From contig CACXFZ010000138.1 in the NCBI GenBank assembly GCA_902767025.1, positions 1 to 28,128 of the forward strand: a DNA stretch of 28,128 nt, in the 5' to 3' direction. Origin of the DNA: an uncultured Coriobacteriaceae bacterium (GTDB taxonomy: Bacteria > Actinomycetota > Coriobacteriia > Coriobacteriales > Eggerthellaceae). Position 1 is the stretch's first letter, and every line of letters begins with the position of its first letter. Both the position numbers and the translations under genes were made by a program. The notes below the pieces were generated by a model. The model was given only the letters and a program-made list of their open reading frames with translations, was not told where the DNA came from and ran no database searches. Shown piece after piece: positions 23,900-28,128 of this stretch.

Positions 23900-23932
23900 T
23901 TTAAGGTTCGCTTAAGCAACGGCTCCTATCTT
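23900..23932 (+). promoter_or_regulatory. Direct-repeat box and -10 of the VTC-DUF4956 operon
   Basis: On the plus strand TTTAAG-GTTCG-CTTAAG (23900-23916) has the same 6-5-6 geometry and the same GTTCG centre as the opposite-facing box at 23861-23877. TATCTT (23927-23932) follows after 10 nt. This matches the layout of CiaR-type sites (TTTAAG-N5-TTTAAG) at activated promoters in streptococci. Start would be near 23939. Confidence 0.7.
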
Positions 23933-23963
23933 CTGCCGCGGACCTCGACAGAAAAGGACGGCA

Positions 23964-24800
23964 ATGAGCGAGACGATTTCCACCATCAACCCCGGCACAG
24001 CGGTCGCAGAAAGCACCGTCGCAACCCCGGGCACCTTCGAGCGCAAAGAGCAGAAGTACGTGGTCGACGGGCAGACGTATACACAGCTCATGAACCTGAT
24101 CGGACAGCGCGTGCAGCCCGACCGGTTCGGGCAGAGCACCGTGACGAGCATCTACTACGACACTCCCCAGTACGACCTGATAAGCCGCTCGCTCGAAAAG
24201 CCGCTGTACAAGGAAAAGCTGCGGCTGCGCGCGTATGGTCCGTACGACCCGCAGGGACCCGTGTTCGTGGAGCTGAAGAAGAAGTTCAAGGGCATCGTGT
24301 ACAAGCGCCGCGTGCAGATGAGCCCACGCGGGGCATGCGCGCTGATGGAAGGCGTGCCGTTCGCACGTGCGAGCACGCTCTGGCCGCTGGAGCCGAGCCG
24401 CTCCTCCATGCATCACAGCGCGCAGGTCGACGAGCAGATCGGGCGCGAGATCGAGGCATGCGTGCAGCGCCATCCGAACCTGGCGCCCGCGTTCGCGATC
24501 ATCGTCGAGCGAGTGGCCTGGACGGCCGTCGACGACGAATCCCTGCGCATCACCTTCGACCTCCATCCGCGCTACCGCACCGGCAACCTCACCTTCGCGG
24601 CCGGACCCGAAGGCCGCCTGATACTGCCCGAGGACATGCGCATCATGGAAATCAAGTGCTCGGGCGCCTACCCGCTCTGGCTCGTGCGCGCACTGAGCAC
24701 CGTAGGCGCCTACCCGCAGCCGTTCAGCAAGTACGGCACCGCATTCGCACTCGCCCAACAAGACCTGCACGGCAAGACGCTCGCCCGCACGTGCGCATAA
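23964..24800 (+). CDS. VTC-domain protein (polyphosphate polymerase-like)
   Basis: The 278-residue protein is almost entirely one VTC domain, the tunnel-shaped fold that in yeast Vtc4 makes polyphosphate from ATP. Basic and acidic residues lining the tunnel are in place: ERKEQKYVV (26-34), SIYYDTPQYD (62-71), YKEKLRLRAYG (82-92), VFVELKKKFKG (100-110), VYKRRV (112-117), and near the end MEIKCSG and FSKYGTA. A 25-residue Ser/Thr/Ala leader precedes it. It has no membrane segment; the next gene supplies one. ATG 23964 has AAGGA 5 nt upstream. Catalysis is inferred from the family; related domains also bind other phosphate polymers. Confidence 0.9.
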   Translation: MSETISTINPGTAVAESTVATPGTFERKEQKYVVDGQTYTQLMNLIGQRVQPDRFGQSTVTSIYYDTPQYDLISRSLEKPLYKEKLRLRAYGPYDPQGPVFVELKKKFKGIVYKRRVQMSPRGACALMEGVPFARASTLWPLEPSRSSMHHSAQVDEQIGREIEACVQRHPNLAPAFAIIVERVAWTAVDDESLRITFDLHPRYRTGNLTFAAGPEGRLILPEDMRIMEIKCSGAYPLWLVRALSTVGAYPQPFSKYGTAFALAQQDLHGKTLARTCA

Positions 24801-24815
24801 CCGAAAGGAGCTTCC

Positions 24816-25520
24816 ATGTTCGACACCATGTTCACCAGCGTGCTTGCCACCTCCGAGGAGGCCGCCACCACCAGCCTGTCCGGCACGACGTTCCTGCTTT
24901 GCTCGCTCGTGTCGCTGGCGCTGGGCGTGGCCATCGCCTTCATCTACATGTTCCGCCAAGAGCACACGAAGAACTTCGTGGTCACGCTCGCCCTGCTTCC
25001 CATCATCGTGCAGATGGTCATCACACTCGTGAACGGCAACATCGGCGCGGGCATCGCCGTGATGGGCGTGTTCAACCTGGTGCGCTTCCGCAGCATCCCC
25101 GGCTCGGCCAAGGACATCGGCGCGGTGTTCTTGGCGATGGCGGTGGGCCTGGCGACGGGCATGGGGTACCTGACGCTGGCCGTGCTGTTCACCGTCGTCG
25201 TCGGGTTGGCCAACGTCGCCTTCGTGCTGTCTCCTTTGGGCGGGCGCGCAAGCAAGAACGCCGACAAGAGCCTGCGCGTGACCATCCCCGAGGACCTGGA
25301 CTACGGCAGCGCCTTCGACGACCTGTTCAGCCGCTACACCTCGCGCTGCTCGCTGGTGGAGGCGAAGACCACCAACATGGGCAGCCTCTACCAGCTGCAC
25401 TACACCATCACGCTCAAGGACGCGCGCGACGAAAAACCGCTGCTGGACGCCATCCGCACGCGCAACGGCAACCTGACCGTGGCATGCGGCATGAACCTGC
25501 TGGAACAGGAGCGCCTGTAG
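24816..25520 (+). CDS. DUF4956 membrane protein
   Basis: A 234-residue protein with about four helices in its first 145 residues, including LLCSLVSLALGVAIAFIYMF, a conserved amphipathic stretch MGVFNLVRFRSIPGSAKDIG (residues about 83-102) that marks the family, and LTLAVLFTVVVGLANVAFVL. A soluble C-terminal domain of about 90 residues (RVTIPEDLDYGSAFDDLFSRY onward) follows, with an ACT/ferredoxin-like pattern of strands. DUF4956 genes are often next to VTC-domain genes. A role in anchoring or exporting polyphosphate is plausible but unproven. ATG lies 15 nt after the VTC gene with AAAGGAG upstream. Confidence 0.9.
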   Translation: MFDTMFTSVLATSEEAATTSLSGTTFLLCSLVSLALGVAIAFIYMFRQEHTKNFVVTLALLPIIVQMVITLVNGNIGAGIAVMGVFNLVRFRSIPGSAKDIGAVFLAMAVGLATGMGYLTLAVLFTVVVGLANVAFVLSPLGGRASKNADKSLRVTIPEDLDYGSAFDDLFSRYTSRCSLVEAKTTNMGSLYQLHYTITLKDARDEKPLLDAIRTRNGNLTVACGMNLLEQERL

Positions 25521-25564
25521 CAGGCTGGGCCCCTGGCCCTGGGAACGCGAAACCCCTACAAGAA

Positions 25565-25594
25565 AAAGGACCGGTCGATTGCGACCGGTCCTTT
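25565..25594. terminator. Bidirectional terminator between DUF4956 and aldolase genes
   Basis: A 13-bp perfect stem AAAGGACCGGTCG/CGACCGGTCCTTT has a 4-nt loop. On minus it is followed by TTCTTG, extending the CCTTT arm into a five-T run, which suits the aldolase gene. On plus the CCTTT arm is followed by CGCTTT, which serves the VTC operon. Confidence 0.88.
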
Positions 25595-25616
25595 CGCTTT
25601 GGGATGAAATGCGCGC

Positions 25617-26555
25617 TTAGAGGGCGAATTCCTTCTCGCCGTTGAACACGGCCAGCGCGTCGTCGACGCTGTAGTCGGACAGCGTGATGGCGCTGATGGC
25701 CTTGGTCAGGCGCACGGCCTCGTCCAGGCTGCGCATGTGGATGTTGCGGCCCGTGGCGTTGCCGCAGGCGCCGCCGATGTGGATCTGGTCATGCAGGCTG
25801 GACAGGAAGTCCTTGGCGTCGGCCTTGCTGCCGCCGGCGCACACCAGGCCCGTGCGGCCCGCTGCCTGGCTGGCGATGGCGAGGTTTTCCGCGGAGGTCT
25901 TGCCGTCTGCCTCCTTGGGCGGGTTCACCTTCACGAAGTCGGCGCCCAGGCACAGGGCCACGCCGGCAGCACCGGCGATGAGCGCAGGATCCTTCTCGTC
26001 CTCGACGGCTTTGCCGCGCGGGTAGATCCACAGCACGACGACCAGGCCGTTGGCATGGGCCTCGGCGATCAGCTCGCCCGCTTCGGCCATCATCGTGGAC
26101 TCGTACTCGCTGCCCAGGTAGATGGTGTAGCCCAGGCCGACGATGTTGCACCCTGCCTCGCGCATGGCCAGCACGGCCTCGAGCTCGTGGAGCTGGGGCG
26201 AATAGGGATCGTCCTGCTTGGTCTTGACCAGGTTGGTCTTGGAGTTCATCTTCACCAGGTAGTTGATTTCGGGGTAGTCCGGCGCATAGCGCGCAATCAG
26301 GCCGCGCTGCCCTGCCAGGACGCCGCACACGCCCTGCGAGCCGATCTCGAACAGGTGCTCGGGGTCGTTGTCGGACGGGTCGATGCCCTCGCCGTAGAAG
26401 TCGCCGTTGAGGTGCTCGATCTTCTGGTCGCAGGCAAACAGCATCAGGCGGCCCGTTTCACGGGTGGCCTTCAGGTAGTTGTCGATATAGGTTTCGCGAG
26501 CCTCGGGCAGGACGTCTGCCGGAACCTTGACTTGGTCACGAGTGATGCTAGGCAT
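25617..26555 (-). CDS. Class I fructose-bisphosphate aldolase (DhnA type)
   Basis: Cleaves fructose 1,6-bisphosphate through a Schiff-base lysine in glycolysis/gluconeogenesis. From ATG 26555 it has 312 residues of a TIM barrel: LMLFACDQKIEHLNGDF near the start, VLWIYPRGK (174-182), the Schiff-base lysine in GADFVKVNPP (K209), CAGGSK and IGGACGNATGRNI with phosphate-binding glycines. This is the archaeal/DhnA branch, unlike vertebrate-type class I or the metal-dependent class II enzymes. The start is fixed by AAAGGAG 5 nt upstream. Single-gene unit ending at the shared terminator. Confidence 0.9.
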   Translation of the reverse strand: MPSITRDQVKVPADVLPEARETYIDNYLKATRETGRLMLFACDQKIEHLNGDFYGEGIDPSDNDPEHLFEIGSQGVCGVLAGQRGLIARYAPDYPEINYLVKMNSKTNLVKTKQDDPYSPQLHELEAVLAMREAGCNIVGLGYTIYLGSEYESTMMAEAGELIAEAHANGLVVVLWIYPRGKAVEDEKDPALIAGAAGVALCLGADFVKVNPPKEADGKTSAENLAIASQAAGRTGLVCAGGSKADAKDFLSSLHDQIHIGGACGNATGRNIHMRSLDEAVRLTKAISAITLSDYSVDDALAVFNGEKEFAL

Positions 26556-26598
26556 GTGTTCTCCTTTCATGCTTCCCGTTGCAGGAAACTCGAATACC

Positions 26599-26611
26599 GT
26601 AGTAATACTAC
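26599..26611. promoter_or_regulatory. Palindrome upstream of the aldolase gene
   Basis: GTAGTA-A-TACTAC is a perfect 13-bp palindrome 44 bp before the aldolase ATG. It contains TAGTAT on the minus strand, which could be part of a -10, but no matching -35 is found. An operator overlapping the promoter is the simplest reading. Confidence 0.45.
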
Positions 26612-26721
26612 ATTTTTTGGGGCGGAAATGCACTTGTTCCCGCACATTCCAAGGCCACATTACAAGACAGCCACACGGACGGCCGCACTGCAGGGAGCGT
26701 TTGGTGCTTCACAGCGCTCGC

Positions 26722-27186
26722 TCAGAACCATTCCTTGCGGTTGCAGACGTATTCTTGCGTGAACTGGCTTTGGCTCTTGACCAGGTAGATGATGCCCTCC
26801 ACGAAGCCGATGATGCCCATCACGCCGCCGGCCAGGCCCAGCGTGACCAGCGAGCCCAGGATGCTCACGCCCAGCATGATGAATCCCGCCGTGGTGTATC
26901 CCAGGTAGAACTTGTGGATGCCGAATCCGCCCAGGAAGATGCCCAGCAGGCCTGCCGCCACGTGGTCCTTCGACGACACGCACGGCTGCTGCGTGGGCGG
27001 ATTGGGAACGGTCTGGTTGGTGTTGCCCGGCACCTGCCAGGCCTGGGTCGGCGGCGCTTGGCCGTCCCAGTAGCGCTGCTTGGCCGAGGCGGCGTCTTGG
27101 GGAACGGGCGGCACCGACTGCTGCCAGTACTGCTGGCTGTGCTGCTCGTTGCCGCTGTTCGGGTTGTTGAAGTATTCGATGCCCAC
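26722..27186 (-). CDS. TM2-domain membrane protein
   Basis: A 154-residue protein: a Gln/Pro/Asn-rich N-terminal half (about 1-72, with QQYWQQSVPPVPQ and PPTQAWQVPGN) followed by a TM2 domain, two helices joined by a short loop. The domain shows the family pattern AAGLLGIFLGGFGIHKFYLGY (77-97) and a GxxGIIGFVEGIIYL second helix. It ends in a short charged tail. Start is taken as GTG 27186, which has AAAGGA 5 nt upstream; no ATG near the beginning fits, and the earlier in-frame ATG at 27315 would overlap the pth stop. The role is unknown. It follows pth by 88 nt. Confidence 0.85.
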   Translation of the reverse strand: MGIEYFNNPNSGNEQHSQQYWQQSVPPVPQDAASAKQRYWDGQAPPTQAWQVPGNTNQTVPNPPTQQPCVSSKDHVAAGLLGIFLGGFGIHKFYLGYTTAGFIMLGVSILGSLVTLGLAGGVMGIIGFVEGIIYLVKSQSQFTQEYVCNRKEWF

Positions 27187-27274
27187 CTGCGTCCTTTCGC
27201 CTGCAGGATACAACGATAGGCAATCCGGTGCGGCCTGGGTAGGCGCACGGGTCATCTGTTGGCAGCTTGTTACG

Positions 27275-27832
27275 CTAGTTGAACTGCTGCTGGGTGGGCT
27301 CGAGCCCGCGCGCAATCAGCGATTCGACGGCGTCTGCCGCGACCGCACACGACACGGCCAGCTGTTCGGCGTCTTCCTTGCGCGGGCGCGCCAGCACGTA
27401 ATCGGCGGCATCCATGCGTCCCGGCGGGCGCCCGATGCCCACGCGCACGCGCAGCCAGTCGCGCGTCCCCAGCTTGTCGGCGATGGACTTCAGCCCGTTG
27501 TGCCCCGCGGACCCGCCGCCCAGCTTGGCCCGGATCCGGTCGGGATCGATGTCCAGGTCGTCATGGACCACGATCAGCTGCTCGGGCGAGATGCCGTAGG
27601 CGCCGCACAGGTGCTTGACCGGACCGCCCGACGTGTTCATGAACCCCTGGGGCTTGGCGAGCACGACATCGTCGTCGGCCACGACGATCTTGCACGTCAC
27701 GGCGCCGCACTCGCTTTTCCAGTAGCGCCCCCCATGACGTTCGGCCAGGATGTCGACAGCGTCGAATCCCGCGTTATGGCGTGTGTGCTCGTATTCCTGC
27801 CCCGGATTGCCCAGGCCCACGACTAAGTACAT
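27275..27832 (-). CDS. pth: Peptidyl-tRNA hydrolase
   Basis: Recycles tRNA from prematurely released peptidyl-tRNA. The 185-residue protein has YLVVGLGNPGQEYEHTRHNAGF with catalytic His19 and substrate-binding Asn9, KPQGFMNTSGGPV with the next conserved Asn, VVHDDLDID with the conserved Asp, and GGGSAGHNGLKSI. ATG 27832 has GGAAGGA upstream, and longer in-frame extensions lack a site. A perfect TATAAT at 27861-27866 on the minus strand (start near 27854) is the likely -10, without a clear -35. Confidence 0.96.
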   Translation of the reverse strand: MYLVVGLGNPGQEYEHTRHNAGFDAVDILAERHGGRYWKSECGAVTCKIVVADDDVVLAKPQGFMNTSGGPVKHLCGAYGISPEQLIVVHDDLDIDPDRIRAKLGGGSAGHNGLKSIADKLGTRDWLRVRVGIGRPPGRMDAADYVLARPRKEDAEQLAVSCAVAADAVESLIARGLEPTQQQFN

Positions 27833-27860
27833 GGCTTCCTTCCGCTCAAGCTGACACCCC

Positions 27861-27866
27861 ATTATA
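27861..27866 (-). promoter_or_regulatory. -10 element of pth
   Basis: Minus-strand TATAAT, 28 nt before the pth ATG, in the only AT-rich spot of this gap. The positions 16-18 nt upstream read as GC-rich and give no recognisable -35. Confidence 0.55.
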
Positions 27867-27884
27867 CCCACGCAAAGCCGCAGC

Positions 27885-28012
27885 GGCAGGTCCAACAAAC
27901 CCACAGCCCCACCCCGCCCACAGGTTCCGCCAGGCGCGCGGCCAGCGAAGCGAAGCCGCGCCCGCAGGTCCAGGGATCCTGCAGCAACAGCCAACCCGGC
28001 AGGTCCCACAAA
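27885..28012. repeat. Short direct repeats in the pth upstream region
   Basis: GGCAGGTCC(A/C)ACAAA occurs at 27885-27899 and 27998-28012, 14 of 15 bases alike, and a shorter copy GCAGGTCCA lies at 27964-27972. On the minus strand two copies continue similarly as GGACCTGC followed by a GC-rich stretch and GCGGCTT. The rest of 27867-28080 shows no gene: open frames here have Trp/Cys/Arg-rich products and no ribosome site. Confidence 0.5.
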
Positions 28013-28080
28013 GAACGCGGGGAGTTATAGGAAGGCGGCCACAACAGCGAGAGGCGTCCAGGTGCCCCAGATCGGCGGGA

Positions 28081-28120
28081 AAGCCCGGCGACGCGTACTC
28101 CACGTACGCGAGCCGGGCTT
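28081..28120. terminator. Long GC-rich hairpin at the right edge
   Basis: AAGCCCGGC (28081-28089) pairs with GCCGGGCTT (28112-28120), and CGCGTAC (28092-28098) with GTACGCG (28104-28110), separated by a 2/1 internal loop and closed by TCCAC. On the minus strand the arm CTT runs into TTCCCGCC, a short T run. It may terminate a minus-strand gene lying beyond the window, or be a dispersed intergenic repeat. Confidence 0.55.
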
Positions 28121-28128
28121 GGAGCGCC

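Noticed and set aside
27846..28103. Small minus-strand genes upstream of pth
   Set aside because: No ribosome site, Trp/Cys/Arg-rich translation, and they overlap the pth promoter and leader.

Overview
The window looks like chromosome from a GC-rich anaerobic actinobacterium of the Coriobacteriia, most likely Eggerthellaceae (the Slackia/Gordonibacter/Eggerthella neighbourhood). This is inferred from gene content and protein style: a ccm-type cytochrome c maturation operon, a selenocysteine formate dehydrogenase with a MobB-MobA fusion, a VTC/DUF4956 pair and a DhnA-type class I aldolase. No phage, transposase or CRISPR array was seen. Almost every gene reads on the minus strand. The exceptions are tRNA-Ala and the VTC-DUF4956 pair.

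Layout from left to right. (1) 1-319 is gene-free and carries a perfect 27-bp inverted repeat around a 98-bp AT-richer core. (2) 320-6693 (minus) is a tight operon ccmE-ccmF-ccmA-ccmB-ccmC-ccmD-galU ending in a strong terminator; CcmE is a long tandem-OB form with a CxxxY heme-binding motif. (3) 6879-7047 (plus) is a tRNA-Ala(CGC) unit with its own promoter and terminator. (4) 7321-10308 (minus) encodes a polar amino acid ABC importer (lipoprotein, permease, ATPase) followed by an unknown two-helix membrane protein; its promoter has a palindrome just after the predicted start site. (5) 10467-12184 is a solitary, divergent GroEL without GroES, GGM tail or CIRCE. (6) 12246-19454 is the formate dehydrogenase locus: mobBA, then a Sec-containing catalytic subunit (UGA at residue 201 with a visible SECIS hairpin), the Fe-S subunit, cytochrome b subunit, a hairpin and fdhE. 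(7) 19494-21455 holds a membrane L,D-transpeptidase and tRNA-Leu(CAA). (8) 21548-25520 has a two-component system (kinase and OmpR-type regulator) divergent from a VTC polyphosphate-polymerase-like gene and a DUF4956 membrane gene. (9) 25565-28128 has a class I fructose-bisphosphate aldolase, a TM2-domain protein, peptidyl-tRNA hydrolase and a hairpin at the edge.

How the parts fit. Regions 2 and 6 describe an anaerobic respiratory lifestyle: Ccm attaches heme to exported c-type cytochromes encoded elsewhere, and the Tat-exported selenoenzyme oxidises formate and passes electrons to a membrane cytochrome b. MobBA supplies the guanine-dinucleotide molybdenum cofactor and FdhE helps assemble the enzyme.

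The most notable regulatory signal lies in 23846-23932. Two direct-repeat boxes share geometry and core (TTTAAG-GTTCG-CTTAAG on plus, TTTCAG-GTTCG-TTTCAG on minus), and each sits 9-10 bp upstream of a -10 hexamer. One box faces the regulator/kinase operon and the other faces the VTC-DUF4956 operon. This suggests one response regulator activating its own genes and a polyphosphate-linked membrane system.
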